Positions 1 through 10,335 are shown, counted from the stretch's first letter. The stretch is 64,000 nucleotides of DNA from Larkinella rosea (GCF_003858635.1 NZ_RQJO01000007.1:683941-747940), one strand, 5' to 3'. The notes: generated by a model from the sequence alone, not told the origin. A program made the numbers and translations.

Positions 1-1
1 T

Positions 2-3000
2 AAATTTGCCAACAACGTCCGAACGACGGAATTCCGCACACCCGAAGAGGAACGCCTGGGATTTACGTTACCGGAAGGTTTTGAAGTCACTCTCTTTGCT
101 TCTGAACCCGATATTACAAAACCGATGAATATGGAGTTCGACGATCGGGGCCGCCTGTGGGTCACCCAATCGTCGGAATATCCGCTGCCCGCTGCGCCCG
201 GCGACGGTAAAGACCGGATTACGATCCTGGAAGATACCAATGGGGATGGCAAAGCCGACCGGTTTACGCCGTTTAACAACAAACTCAACATTCCCATTGG
301 CATTTTGCCGGTCACCGACGGGGCAATTGCGTTCAGCATTCCAAACCTGACCCATTTCAAGGACACGAACGGCGACGATAAATCCGATCAGCAGACGAAG
401 ATTCTGGGCGAATTTGGCCACAAGGATACACACGGTATGGTCAACAACCTGACGCGCGGCTTTGATGGCTGGGTGTATGCCTGTCACGGGTTTACGAACA
501 CGTCCAGCATTGCCGGAACAGACGGCGATTCGATTACAATGGTATCAGGAAACACCTTCCGGTTTAAAACGGACGGTAGCCGGGTTGAGCAAACTACCTT
601 TGGCCGGGTGAATCCGTTCGGCTATGCCTACGATGAATCCGGGTATTTATATTCGGTCGATTGCCATTCCAAGCCCATTTACCAGTTAATCTTTGGTGCG
701 GAATACCCGCACTTTGGCAAGAAAGCGCCCGCGATCGGTTTTGCGCCGGAAATGATGAGTTACGAACTGGGTTCCACCGCCATTGCCGGATTGGTGTATT
801 ACACCGGTTTGCAGTTCCCGGAAGAGTACCGCCACAGTTTTTTTACCGGCGATGTGGTGACCTGCCAGATTAACCGCAACACCATTACGCACAAAGGCTC
901 GACGCCAGTTTCAAAACGCGAAGCTGATTTTTTGCGGAGCGACGATCCCTGGTTCCGGCCCGTCGACATAAAAGTGGGCCCCGATGGGGCGCTTTATGTA
1001 GCCGATTTTTACAACCGGATTATTGGTCACTACGAAGTCTCATTGAGCCATCCCGGACGCGACCGGGTGAGCGGGCGCATCTGGAAAATCAAATACACCG
1101 GCAAAAAACCGCACGAAAATTTGGCGGTCAGAGATTGGTCGAAAGCCCCTTTGCCGGAACTGGTGGCCGGGCTGAACCATCCGCAGTTGAACGTTCGTCT
1201 GAAAATTGCCGATCGATTGGTGGATGTCTGGCAATCGAAGGCTATCGAGCCGGTGCGGCAGATGATAAAAACCGCTACAAATGAGCCCAAAATGGTGGTC
1301 CAGGGACTTTGGATTCTGAACCGCTTGAATGCCCTGACAGACAATGAGTTGAGCAGCGCGTTGACCAGTGCCGATCCGTTAATCCAGATTCACGCGCTAC
1401 GGATTGCGATGGAACGGAAAACATTGAGCGCTCCAAATCGGGTGTTGGTGGCCCAGGCGTTGGCCAGCCCGAATCCGGATGTTCAGCGGACGGCAGCCGC
1501 GGTACTGGGCACTTTCCCGGAAACCGCCGACCTGGTGCAGTTGTGTAATTTGTACGAGAAAATAAATGCGGACGATTCGCATTTGCGGTATACGACGATC
1601 ATTGCCATCCGCAATTCCCTGCGGAATAAAAACGTGCTGTCGGAAGTGGCCGGACGCAATTGGACCAATCCACAACGGGCGTTGCTGGCGAAAGCCATGA
1701 CGGATGTGCCCAAGCCGGAGGGGGCGGTTTTTGTGCTGAACGAATTGCAGAATGATCGGTTGCCAGCCGCGCAGCTGACGGATTATGTGGCGTATATCAG
1801 TCGCTATTTGCCCGCTTCGCGACTGGAAGAAGTAATTCGGGTCGTTCGGAAAAAGTTTGCCAACGACTATGACGACCAGTTTGCCCTGCACCGAACCATG
1901 CTCGGCGGAATAGCACAAAGCGGTTCGGCAGTGAGTCCGCTGATGAAGGAATGGGGAAGCGAACTGGCGCAAAAATCCCTTTCGGGCATTTCGGAATCCT
2001 CCGATACCTGGAAAATCCAGGCGCTGGATAAATCGGGAGAAACCGGACAGTGGTTTATCATAAAAGACCTGTCGACCGATGCGTTTCCGGCCGTGCCGAT
2101 GCTGATTGGCCAGCGTGCACCGATTGCGCAGGTATTTTCCGCCGTGTTTGAACTCCCGCAATCGCTGCAAATGAACGTCTACGACAATGATTTAGTGAAC
2201 AGTGATGCCAAAACCGGTACATCAAAAAATGGGATTCGCGTTCGGTTATCTGGCTCGGGTAAGGTGATTGCCGAATACCGGGTGCAGCAGAAAAAAGACG
2301 CCGGAAAAAACGACCTGATAAAACGGGCGGTTTTGGACTTGAGTGCTTACAAAGGGCAACGTGGGTTTCTGGAAATATTGGATAGTTCAAGAACCGGTAA
2401 CATTGGTATCGGAAATCTGACACCAGCGGTTCTTCCCCTGACCAAAAGCCCGACGGATCTGGCGGACCAGCGAGTGCAGGCGGCAGAAATGGCCGGGAAA
2501 TACAAGATTACGTCGCTGGAACCGGTTTTGCAAAAGCTGGTGCGGTCCAATTGGGTGGATCCCCGGGTGCGAATGGCGTCGGCAGATGCCCTGATGAACA
2601 TCAACCCGAACCAGAATGCCCCTTTGCTCACGGCGGTTTTTGCGGACCGGTCCGAATCGCTGGCGTTGCGTCAGAAGCTGGCCATGTCGTTGAATCGGGT
2701 ACCCTCGGCGGCCGTTTACGAGTCCCTGGAAAAAGGACTGATGGGCGGTGCGCGCCCCTTGCAGGTAGCGATTGCGTCGGTATTAGCGAATTCGGAGGAA
2801 GGAATCAATCACCTGATCCGTGCTTTGAAAGAAGAGCAGGTTGGGGTCGATATTCTTTCCGAAACGTCCGTCAGTGAGCGCATTTCGGCCAAAGCCCGGC
2901 CCGAGCAGCAAAAACTGCTGAGCGAAATTCAGGCCAGCGGAGCCAGCGAGCGCGAAGAACGCGAAAAACTGATCAAGGCCCGGCTCACCGGATTCAATGA

Positions 3001-3412
3001 GGTTGTGAACTCGCCCGCAGCGGGTCGGGAAGTGTTTCAGCTCAACTGCAGCATGTGCCACCAGATCAAAGGCACAGGCGGTTTGGTGGGACCGCAACTC
3101 GACGGAATCGGCAACTGGGGCCAAAAGGCGTTGACCGAAAAAATTCTGGACCCCAACCGGAGTATTTCCGAAGCCTTCCGGACGTACAACATCGTTCTTA
3201 AAAACGGCCAGACCCAGACCGGTTTATACCGCCGGACCGAGGGCGAAGTGATGGTTTTCGCCAGTCCGGACGGGAAAGAGTTTTCGGTGGCTAAAAACGA
3301 TATGAAGGAATACAAAGCCTCGAAATTTACGCTCATGCCCGATCAGTTCCGGCACACTATTCCCGAGAAAGATTTTTATGCCCTGGTGGCCTATTTACTG
3401 AGCGTTAAGTAG
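2..3412 (+). CDS. PVC-type membrane-bound dehydrogenase with HEAT repeats and heme-binding C-terminus (5' partial)
   Basis: The reading frame is open to the left window edge, so the true start lies upstream; the first internal ATG is at 125 but homologous-looking residues (TPEEERLGFTLPEGFEV) precede it. The N-terminal third is a beta-propeller-like dehydrogenase domain of the Pirellula/Verrucomicrobium type, with calcium-style DTNGDGKAD repeats. The middle is helical, HEAT-like and rich in Leu/Ala. The last ~130 residues form a cytochrome c-like domain with a CxxCH heme motif (CSMCH, about residue 974 counted from the ATG at 125). Proteins of this family are periplasmic or outer-membrane redox enzymes, proposed to oxidise carbohydrates or alcohols. 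The exact substrate is unknown. An FG-GAP protein follows after 60 bp, probably co-transcribed. Confidence 0.85.
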   Translation, partial: KFANNVRTTEFRTPEEERLGFTLPEGFEVTLFASEPDITKPMNMEFDDRGRLWVTQSSEYPLPAAPGDGKDRITILEDTNGDGKADRFTPFNNKLNIPIGILPVTDGAIAFSIPNLTHFKDTNGDDKSDQQTKILGEFGHKDTHGMVNNLTRGFDGWVYACHGFTNTSSIAGTDGDSITMVSGNTFRFKTDGSRVEQTTFGRVNPFGYAYDESGYLYSVDCHSKPIYQLIFGAEYPHFGKKAPAIGFAPEMMSYELGSTAIAGLVYYTGLQFPEEYRHSFFTGDVVTCQINRNTITHKGSTPVSKREADFLRSDDPWFRPVDIKVGPDGALYVADFYNRIIGHYEVSLSHPGRDRVSGRIWKIKYTGKKPHENLAVRDWSKAPLPELVAGLNHPQLNVRLKIADRLVDVWQSKAIEPVRQMIKTATNEPKMVVQGLWILNRLNALTDNELSSALTSADPLIQIHALRIAMERKTLSAPNRVLVAQALASPNPDVQRTAAAVLGTFPETADLVQLCNLYEKINADDSHLRYTTIIAIRNSLRNKNVLSEVAGRNWTNPQRALLAKAMTDVPKPEGAVFVLNELQNDRLPAAQLTDYVAYISRYLPASRLEEVIRVVRKKFANDYDDQFALHRTMLGGIAQSGSAVSPLMKEWGSELAQKSLSGISESSDTWKIQALDKSGETGQWFIIKDLSTDAFPAVPMLIGQRAPIAQVFSAVFELPQSLQMNVYDNDLVNSDAKTGTSKNGIRVRLSGSGKVIAEYRVQQKKDAGKNDLIKRAVLDLSAYKGQRGFLEILDSSRTGNIGIGNLTPAVLPLTKSPTDLADQRVQAAEMAGKYKITSLEPVLQKLVRSNWVDPRVRMASADALMNINPNQNAPLLTAVFADRSESLALRQKLAMSLNRVPSAAVYESLEKGLMGGARPLQVAIASVLANSEEGINHLIRALKEEQVGVDILSETSVSERISAKARPEQQKLLSEIQASGASEREEREKLIKARLTGFNEVVNSPAAGREVFQLNCSMCHQIKGTGGLVGPQLDGIGNWGQKALTEKILDPNRSISEAFRTYNIVLKNGQTQTGLYRRTEGEVMVFASPDGKEFSVAKNDMKEYKASKFTLMPDQFRHTIPEKDFYALVAYLLSVK

Positions 3413-3472
3413 CTTTTTCCAACTTTCCGCTTTCAAAACCGTAGTGTATCGGATACCTTTCAACCTAACAAG

Positions 3473-4687
3473 ATGAGACAACGTACCAAAAAATCGGACG
3501 TAATGAGTAAACTGGGCGTGATCCTGTGCGGTGGTCTGGCACTGGGCGTACTGGTCAGCAATGTCCCGAATAAAGAAAAAAAAGCCGCTGATCTGAAATT
3601 TAAGCGATCGGTTTTGACCCAGGATTTCATTGCGGAAGGCGCCACCGTTGGAGACGTCAATAAAGATGGAAAAAAAGATGTGATGGCGGGTGCCTACTGG
3701 TTTGAAGCGCCCAACTGGACTCCGCACGAGCTGGCCCAACCCCAAAAGTTTTCGTACATGACCGGTTACAGCAACTCGTTCCTGAGTTTTGCACTGGACG
3801 TCAACAAGGATGGCTGGGTTGATCTGATCCGGATTGATTTTCCCGGAAAAGCCGCCGTTTGGCACGAGAATCCTAAAAACCAGCCCGGCATCTGGAAAGT
3901 ACACCCCATTCATTCATCGGTCGGAAATGAATCCCCGCTGTTTGTCGATGTGGATGGCGACGGACGGCAGGATTTGCTGTGCAACGATCCGACGGCCAAG
4001 GAAATCATCTGGCTGAAGTCACCCGCTAAAAACTTCGACGAAGAATGGGAGAAGTTCGTGATCAGTAAAGGAGAAGGAACGATGGGAACCCACCAGTATA
4101 CCCACGGTCTTGGACTGGGCGACATCAATGGCGACAAAAAACTGGATGTGATCATTCATACCGGCTGGTGGGAAGGCCAAACCGATCCGAAACGCAGTAA
4201 CTGGACCTTTCACCCCGCCAAACTGGGCGAAGAATGTTCACAAATGTACATTTACGACGTCAATGGCGATGGCCTGAACGACGTGATCAGTTCGTCGGCG
4301 CACAAGTATGGCATCTGGTGGCATGAGCAGGGCAAAGACGGACAGGGCAATCCAACCTGGACGACCCACGAAATTGACAAGTCGATTTCCCAAACCCACG
4401 GCCTGGCGTTTGTCGATATGAACGGGGATAAAAAACCGGATCTGGTAACCGGGAAGCGGTATTATGCCCACAACAACACCGACAACGATCCCGGGCGCGA
4501 TGAGCCTTCGGTTTTGTACTGGTTTGAATTTAAGCCCGGCAAAAACCCCAGTTGGACTCCGCACGAAATCGACAACAATTCAGGAGTCGGTCTGCAGGTT
4601 ACCGTTGAGGACATGAACGGCGACAAAAAACCGGACGTTACGATTGGCAACAAAAAAGGAGTGTATGTTTTCGAGCAGCAAAAGTGA
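3473..4687 (+). CDS. FG-GAP/VCBS repeat protein
   Basis: A 404-residue exported protein with an N-terminal hydrophobic segment at about residues 14-30 (an alternative ATG is at 3503). It carries at least seven calcium-binding loops of the DxNxDGxxD type, for example DVNKDGKKDV, DVDGDGRQDL and DMNGDKKPDV, spaced about 50-60 residues apart. This is the pattern of an integrin-like beta-propeller. Such proteins lie in the periplasm or on the cell surface of Bacteroidota, often next to PVC-type dehydrogenases, as here. No catalytic motif is visible, so a binding or scaffold role is inferred. The unit ends in a strong terminator at 4731-4783. Confidence 0.8.
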   Translation: MRQRTKKSDVMSKLGVILCGGLALGVLVSNVPNKEKKAADLKFKRSVLTQDFIAEGATVGDVNKDGKKDVMAGAYWFEAPNWTPHELAQPQKFSYMTGYSNSFLSFALDVNKDGWVDLIRIDFPGKAAVWHENPKNQPGIWKVHPIHSSVGNESPLFVDVDGDGRQDLLCNDPTAKEIIWLKSPAKNFDEEWEKFVISKGEGTMGTHQYTHGLGLGDINGDKKLDVIIHTGWWEGQTDPKRSNWTFHPAKLGEECSQMYIYDVNGDGLNDVISSSAHKYGIWWHEQGKDGQGNPTWTTHEIDKSISQTHGLAFVDMNGDKKPDLVTGKRYYAHNNTDNDPGRDEPSVLYWFEFKPGKNPSWTPHEIDNNSGVGLQVTVEDMNGDKKPDVTIGNKKGVYVFEQQK

Positions 4688-4730
4688 GCTGATATAACCA
4701 GTCGATTGGTCAGCCTGCTGGCTTCATTCC

Positions 4731-4783
4731 GTCTCCGGTCCGTTCAAAATGACTCTTATTTTGAACGGACCGGAGACTTTTTT
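4731..4783 (+). terminator. Rho-independent terminator after the FG-GAP gene
   Basis: Two perfectly complementary 20-base arms (4731-4750 and 4758-4777) flank a 7-base loop and are followed by six T residues. The hairpin covers the ATG at 4749, which argues that the next gene starts at 4860. Confidence 0.9.
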
Positions 4784-4859
4784 AATTTATGCGTATTTTA
4801 CGGAATCAATCAGCCAGCGCTCAAAACCGCTCGGTTTCCATCCTCCCCAACTTCAGGTC

Positions 4860-7280
4860 ATGCTCAGACATTACTGTACCGTCGTTTTTCGAAACATTCT
4901 TCGCCATAAAATCTACACCGGTATTGTCCTCATCGGCCTGGCATTTGGCATGGCGGCTTTCCTGTTGATTTCCGGCTATGTGCGTTTTGAACAAAGTTAC
5001 GACCGCATTCACCCGGACGGCGACCGGATTTACCGGGTCGAAAGTGTCTTCTACAAAAACAATGTTCAAACCGATCACTGGGCTACGAGCAGCAATGGTT
5101 ATGTTCCGGCAATGAAACAGGCATTTCCGGAGATTGAAGCCTTCACGCGCATTGCCTGGCGCGGGTCAACCCGGGTTGTTCGGTACCAGGAAACCAAGTT
5201 CCGGGAAGATCACGTGTGTTTTGCGGACTCCAATTTCTTTACCTTTTTCGGCTATCCGGTTCGGAAAGGCGATCGGCGGACATTCCTGACGGCACCGAAT
5301 ACCGTAGTCATTTCGGAATCAGCCGCCCGGCGGTACTTCGGTACTGCGAATCCGGTAGGCAAATACCTGGATATCAGCACCATTGCGAGTTCTTATCATT
5401 GTGAGGTGACGGGTGTCTTTGCGGATTTGCCGGTCAATTCGACCATGCAATTCAGTATGCTGATGTCGTTTGCTACATCGAACCGGCGCAACTGGGATTT
5501 CTGGTACCAGCACGAAAGTTATTCGTTTGTCCGGCTTCGTCCGCAAACCGATCCGGCAAAACTGATCGCCAAATTTCCGGCTTTATCGGAAAAGTATAAA
5601 ACCGCCGAAGCCCTGCGCGACCACGTCTGGAGCATCGATCTGGTTCCGCTGCACGATATTCACCTGAATCCGGCCACCCAAAACGAAATCGAGATCAAGG
5701 GCAATCGCCGGGCGGTTCAGTTTCTGTCGGTCATCGCATTTGTCATTCTGATCATTGGCTGGGTCAACTACATCAATTTATCGACCGCCCGGGCCATGGA
5801 TCGGGCAAAAGAAATTGGGATTCGAAAAGCCGTTGGATCGCACAAATCGCTGCTGGTGTTTCAGTTTTTATTCGAATCGCTGCTGCTCAATGGAATGGCG
5901 TTGGTCCTGGCCGCCGTGTTGATACTGGTCGCTCATTTCATTTTGCCGGACTTTCTGGACATTCCGACGTCGTCCTTCGACTGGCAGGAAACGGCTCAAT
6001 ACGCGAGCTTTGCGGCTATTTTTCTGACGGGAATCGTCGTTTCCGGAATTTATCCGGCCCTGGTTTTATCCCGGGTAAAACCGGCATTGGCGTTGAAAGG
6101 ACAATACCGGTTTACGGGCAGCGGAGCGGTTTTGCGCAAAGGGCTGGTTGTATTCCAGTTTACGGCGTCGATGATTCTGATTGTCGCAACGTTTGTCGCC
6201 GGGCGGCAGTTGGCCTTCATGTTGGATCAAAATCTGGGAATTCGGGTCGATCAGGTACTGGTGTTGAAAGCGCCGGTGAAAACCGATCAGTATCAGCAGA
6301 AAACCCGTACCCTGAAAAATGAACTCCGGTCCATTCCGGGCGTTACCGAGGTAACGGGATCGGGGGCGGTTCCGGGTAAGGAAGTGGGCCAGATGCTGGC
6401 CAACCGTCGACTGCATGAGGGCCCGGAATCTGATCGCTTGTATGAGAGCCTGATGATCGATTTTGATTTTCTGAAAACCTATGACCTGAAACTGGTTGCC
6501 GGTCGCGCTTTCGACCGCAGCCGCCCGGCCGATTCGACGGGGCTGATCCTGAACGAATCGGCAGTGAAACAGTTTGGTTTCAAATCGAATGAGGAGGCCA
6601 TCGGTGAAAAAATTCTGCTGGAAGTGACCCATGACCGCACGAACGAAATCATTGGCGTCGTTAAAGATTATCACCAGCAGGGGCTACAGAAGCAGTTTAC
6701 GCCCCTGATTTTGTTCATGGATCCCGAATATAGCTGGCTGCCGACCGATTTTTATTCCCTGAAATTGAACACGAATCAGGTAGATGGACTGGTCAAAAAA
6801 GTGGAAACCGTCTGGGGGCGGTTTTTCCCGGAATCGTCGATGGATTACTTTTTTCTGGATGATTTTTTCAACCGGCAATACCGGCAGGATCGCCAGTTCG
6901 GCCGTACCTTTATGCTGTTCTCGTCGCTGGCGATTCTGATTGCCTGCATGGGCCTGTTCGGAATGACTTCGTACAGCACGGCCCGGCGGACGAAAGAAAT
7001 TGGCGTTCGGAAAGTGTTGGGTGCATCCGTGACGAGTGTGCTGGGCTTGCTGGCCTGGGACTCTATGCGGTTGTTGCTGGTTGCGGGTTTGCTGGCAATC
7101 CCGGTTTCGTGGTATCTGATTAATCAGTGGCTGTCGGTGTATGCCTTCCGGATTGAACTCAATCCCATTCACTGGCTGGTTCCGATGCTGATCCTGGTCC
7201 TGATTTCACTGGCAACCATCAGTTACCAGACGATCAAGGCGGCTTTGAGTAATCCAACCCAATCGCTGCAAAGTGAGTAA
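4860..7280 (+). CDS. MacB/FtsX-family ABC transporter permease
   Basis: An 806-residue permease with the Bacteroidota two-module layout. An N-terminal membrane helix (about residues 20-40) leads into a MacB-type periplasmic domain, then three helices with the FtsX signature DRAKEIGIRKAVGSHK; a second periplasmic domain follows, then three more helices with TRRTKEIGVRKVLGAS. These proteins transmit ATPase motion to the periplasm and are linked to export of small molecules or lipoproteins. No ATPase subunit is adjacent, which is usual for this group. The start at 4860 is preferred because an upstream in-frame ATG (4749) lies inside the preceding terminator and the family begins with a short basic stretch (MLRHYCTVVFRNI). 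Confidence 0.88.
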   Translation: MLRHYCTVVFRNILRHKIYTGIVLIGLAFGMAAFLLISGYVRFEQSYDRIHPDGDRIYRVESVFYKNNVQTDHWATSSNGYVPAMKQAFPEIEAFTRIAWRGSTRVVRYQETKFREDHVCFADSNFFTFFGYPVRKGDRRTFLTAPNTVVISESAARRYFGTANPVGKYLDISTIASSYHCEVTGVFADLPVNSTMQFSMLMSFATSNRRNWDFWYQHESYSFVRLRPQTDPAKLIAKFPALSEKYKTAEALRDHVWSIDLVPLHDIHLNPATQNEIEIKGNRRAVQFLSVIAFVILIIGWVNYINLSTARAMDRAKEIGIRKAVGSHKSLLVFQFLFESLLLNGMALVLAAVLILVAHFILPDFLDIPTSSFDWQETAQYASFAAIFLTGIVVSGIYPALVLSRVKPALALKGQYRFTGSGAVLRKGLVVFQFTASMILIVATFVAGRQLAFMLDQNLGIRVDQVLVLKAPVKTDQYQQKTRTLKNELRSIPGVTEVTGSGAVPGKEVGQMLANRRLHEGPESDRLYESLMIDFDFLKTYDLKLVAGRAFDRSRPADSTGLILNESAVKQFGFKSNEEAIGEKILLEVTHDRTNEIIGVVKDYHQQGLQKQFTPLILFMDPEYSWLPTDFYSLKLNTNQVDGLVKKVETVWGRFFPESSMDYFFLDDFFNRQYRQDRQFGRTFMLFSSLAILIACMGLFGMTSYSTARRTKEIGVRKVLGASVTSVLGLLAWDSMRLLLVAGLLAIPVSWYLINQWLSVYAFRIELNPIHWLVPMLILVLISLATISYQTIKAALSNPTQSLQSE

Positions 7281-7389
7281 CGTACCCACGGACTTCAGTC
7301 CGTGTATCTCCGTTTTGGCCATGATTTTTTGCCTGAATTTACATCACAAACCGCTATTTAAAAAGCACGGACTAAAGTCCGTGGGTACG
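7281..7389. repeat. REP-like inverted repeat element
   Basis: Two 24-base arms (7281-7304 and 7366-7389) are complementary at 23 of 24 positions and separated by 61 bases. Each arm is itself a small palindrome, CACGGACT-NN-AGTCCGTG. The same core (ACGGACT..ATCCGT) recurs as a single copy at 26865-26880. Confidence 0.75.
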
Positions 7390-7392
7390 TTT

Positions 7393-9258
7393 ATGAAAAT
7401 CCAATTTCTGGTTATTTGTTTTCTGGCTGTTGCCTTTCAAAGTTTGGCACAGGCTCCGGCGGCCAATCCGTTCATCAAAGAAAATTATAACAAGTTCGAA
7501 TACCAGATTCCGATGCGCGACGGGATCAAACTGTTCACGGCGGTTTATGTTCCGAAGGACATTTCGGCAGAAAAGAAATACCCGATTCTGATGCAGCGCA
7601 CGCCGTATTCCTGCCAGCCATACGGTGCCGACCAGTTTCCCCGACGCCGGTTTGGCCCTTCGGAATTTATCATGAAAGATAAGTATGTCATTGTCTATCA
7701 GGACGTTCGCGGTCGCTGGATGAGCGAGGGCGTTTTTCAGGAAATGACGCCACAGATTCCCAATAAGAAGTCCAAAACCGACGTCGACGAAAGCACGGAT
7801 ACGTATGATACCGTCGACTGGCTCATCAAAAACATTCCCAACAACAACGGGAAAGTCGGGCAGTGGGGCATTAGTTACCCCGGTTTTTACGCGTCGGTGG
7901 GGGCGTTAAGCGGTCATCCGGCCTTGGTGGCGTCTTCACCGCAAGCCCCGATGGCCGACCTCTGGCGCGACGACAGCTACCACAACGGCGCTTTTCTGAT
8001 TCCGCATAACTTCAATTTTTACCCGTATTTCACCAATCGGACCGATGGAACGCCGACCAAAACGCCTTCCGGCAAGGAATTTAAGTACGGCACGGAAGAC
8101 GGCTACGAGTTTTTCCTGAACCTCGGCCCGATGAAAAATTCGCAGAAAACCGGTTTGTACGAAGGCAAAGATCCGTATTGGAATGGCAATCTGGCCCACC
8201 CGAATTACGACCAGTTCTGGCAGTCGCGGAACATTTTGCCGCATCTGAAAGGCATCAAACACGCAGTGATGATAGTCGGCGGCTGGTACGACGCCGAGGA
8301 TTTGCACGGTATTTTCAAGACATACGGAGCCATTGAAAAACAGAACCCCGGCATTTATAACATACTGGTGGCGGGTCCGTGGACGCACGGCGGCTGGAAT
8401 GACACCGGCGATCAGCTGGGCAGCGTGAACTTCGGCGAAAAAACCGGACCGTATTTTCAGGAGAACATTGAACGGAAGTTTTTTGCGTATTTTCTGAAAG
8501 GGGAGGGCGATGCGAAATTTCCCGAAGCGCAGCTTTTTGAAACCGGTACGAATAAATGGCGGAGCTTCGATGCCTGGCCGCCCAAAGCCGCCGTCGAAAA
8601 GAATCTATACCTGTTGCCGAATGGAAAACTTTCGTTCGATGCCCCAACCGCCAGCACCGGTTTTGCGGAGTTTGTATCCGATCCGAAAAAACCGGTGCCA
8701 TTTACCGAAACCATTTCGCTCGACATGAACCGCGATTACATGGTGGAAGATCAGCGGTTTGCCGCCCGCCGTCCCGACGTTTTGGTGTTCCAAACCGAGG
8801 TGCTTGACAAAGACGTCACGCTGGCTGGTAACATTCTGGCGAATTTGAAAGTCTCCACCACTGGCACCGACGCCGACTGGATGGTGAAGCTCATCGATGT
8901 CTATCCCGGCGATGCGAAGGACAATGCCAATACCGCTAAAAACGAGAAAATGAGTGGTTTTCAGCAAATGATCCGGCATGACGCCTTCCGGGGGAAATTT
9001 CGGGACGATAAAACCAATCCGAAACCGTTCAAGCCGGGCGAAGTGACCAACGTCAATTATGAACTGATTGATATTCTGCACACCTTCAAAAAAGGCCACC
9101 GCATTATGGTGCAGGTTCAGAGCACGATGTTCCCGCTCTACGACCGGAATCCGCAGAAATTTGTCCCGAATATCCACAACGCCAGCGAATCCGACTACCA
9201 AAAAGCAACCCACCGCGTCTACGGTGGGAGCTTGTTGAAAGTTCGGGTGATGGATTAA
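7393..9258 (+). CDS. CocE/NonD family hydrolase (X-Pro dipeptidyl-peptidase-like)
   Basis: A 621-residue secreted alpha/beta hydrolase. The chosen start gives a clean signal peptide (MKIQFLVICFLAVAFQSLAQA); the frame also opens further upstream within the inverted repeat, which is unlikely to be coding. The N-terminal hydrolase domain has the family markers RDGIKLFTAVYVP, QDVRGRW and the nucleophile elbow GQWGISYPG. The C-terminal part is the jelly-roll domain of X-Pro dipeptidyl acylpeptidases and cocaine esterase-like enzymes. It probably hydrolyses ester or amide bonds (acyl esters, peptides or beta-lactam-type substrates) in the periplasm. The gene is separated from the upstream permease by a REP-like element. 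Confidence 0.88.
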   Translation: MKIQFLVICFLAVAFQSLAQAPAANPFIKENYNKFEYQIPMRDGIKLFTAVYVPKDISAEKKYPILMQRTPYSCQPYGADQFPRRRFGPSEFIMKDKYVIVYQDVRGRWMSEGVFQEMTPQIPNKKSKTDVDESTDTYDTVDWLIKNIPNNNGKVGQWGISYPGFYASVGALSGHPALVASSPQAPMADLWRDDSYHNGAFLIPHNFNFYPYFTNRTDGTPTKTPSGKEFKYGTEDGYEFFLNLGPMKNSQKTGLYEGKDPYWNGNLAHPNYDQFWQSRNILPHLKGIKHAVMIVGGWYDAEDLHGIFKTYGAIEKQNPGIYNILVAGPWTHGGWNDTGDQLGSVNFGEKTGPYFQENIERKFFAYFLKGEGDAKFPEAQLFETGTNKWRSFDAWPPKAAVEKNLYLLPNGKLSFDAPTASTGFAEFVSDPKKPVPFTETISLDMNRDYMVEDQRFAARRPDVLVFQTEVLDKDVTLAGNILANLKVSTTGTDADWMVKLIDVYPGDAKDNANTAKNEKMSGFQQMIRHDAFRGKFRDDKTNPKPFKPGEVTNVNYELIDILHTFKKGHRIMVQVQSTMFPLYDRNPQKFVPNIHNASESDYQKATHRVYGGSLLKVRVMD

Positions 9259-9264
9259 GCGGTT

Positions 9265-10335
9265 TTACAGACAGCCGCCGGGTGCGCCGTTCAGGTTAAA
9301 CCGGAAACGGTCTTCGGCATAATGCTGCATCGTATTCGGGGTCGCACAACCGCCTTTGGCCACAATGGCATCGAAGGTAGCGTTGTTGACGACGAAAAAA
9401 TCTTTCGGTCCAATGGCCATTGGAAGCAGCCACGAAAGCTGGAATTCAACCAGTTGGGTGGAACCCACCGCCAGCGTTGCCAGACTTGACAAGTCCACTG
9501 GTACCAGGTGAGAAGCTTCCAGGCGCGAAGGCAGCGAGGAATTGGAATAACGAAACGAGTAAGTCGGAGCCGGGCCCGCCGGAGCCGCTTTTAACCGTTT
9601 GACGTACGCCCTAACTTTAAAAGTTGCCGAAGGTCCCGAGGTCAGGAAAGCCTGGGCTGCCGTCAATGAGATGGCGCAATCGGCCGAGGTGAGCGTTTTG
9701 ATGATGGCGGGACCTGAATTAGCCAGGATTTCAATGCTTTCGAAGTTGAATTCCGGCGGGTATTTCAGACACCGTTCGAGCTCGCAGGGCGTTTCTTTGG
9801 TCACAAAACAATAGATATACCTGGAAATCGGGAGAACGAGTCGGGCGTAGGCTGTCCACGGGCGATTGATCAGATCTTCCTTCTTGATAATCATTGGAAA
9901 TGTCAGGGGGATGGGAGCGTCCAGAAGTTGATAATCCCATTGAAACGCTTTCGCCGTTATGAGCTGTTCGCCCGGAAGTGTGATCACGTTCTCGTTCAGG
10001 TACTGCGCAATCGGGTAGGCTTCGCCCATCAGGAATTGGTTTTTTTCGTCGTAAAGTAACCGGAGAACCGCCGGGTTTTTGGATTTCTTCATTTGGCTTA
10101 ACTGATCCGGTGTCAGCGTCAGCCGCGAACCGTAGTAAACCCCCTTGTCGTCCCTGCGAACGGGGTAAAGCGGAGAGGACGCATCGGCTTTTTCATTGAG
10201 CACGAGCGTGTTGCCATCTATACCCACCAATGCGACGTTGAGCGAGTTGCTGGAAACCTTTTTTGGATCAATCTGGCAACTGCTAACGGCCAGAAAAAGG
10301 AGAGTTGAAGCGACGGGAGCGAGATGTTTCCACAT
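9265..10335 (-). CDS. Predicted lipoprotein of unknown function
   Basis: I do not recognise the family. Starting at 10335 gives a standard lipoprotein signal (MWKHLAPVASTLLFLAVSSC), with the lipobox Cys followed by Gln, so outer-membrane or periplasmic anchoring is likely. An upstream ATG (10368) would add eleven residues without any signal character. The body has no obvious repeats or catalytic motif, but contains several cysteines, including a CELERC-like pair and a C-terminal GGCL end. It converges on the CocE-type hydrolase gene with only six bases between their stop codons. Confidence 0.6.
   Translation of the reverse strand: MWKHLAPVASTLLFLAVSSCQIDPKKVSSNSLNVALVGIDGNTLVLNEKADASSPLYPVRRDDKGVYYGSRLTLTPDQLSQMKKSKNPAVLRLLYDEKNQFLMGEAYPIAQYLNENVITLPGEQLITAKAFQWDYQLLDAPIPLTFPMIIKKEDLINRPWTAYARLVLPISRYIYCFVTKETPCELERCLKYPPEFNFESIEILANSGPAIIKTLTSADCAISLTAAQAFLTSGPSATFKVRAYVKRLKAAPAGPAPTYSFRYSNSSLPSRLEASHLVPVDLSSLATLAVGSTQLVEFQLSWLLPMAIGPKDFFVVNNATFDAIVAKGGCATPNTMQHYAEDRFRFNLNGAPGGCL

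Noticed and set aside
4749-4859. N-terminal extension of the first MacB-like permease
   Set aside because: The upstream ATG falls inside the perfect terminator hairpin, and the extension lacks family similarity.
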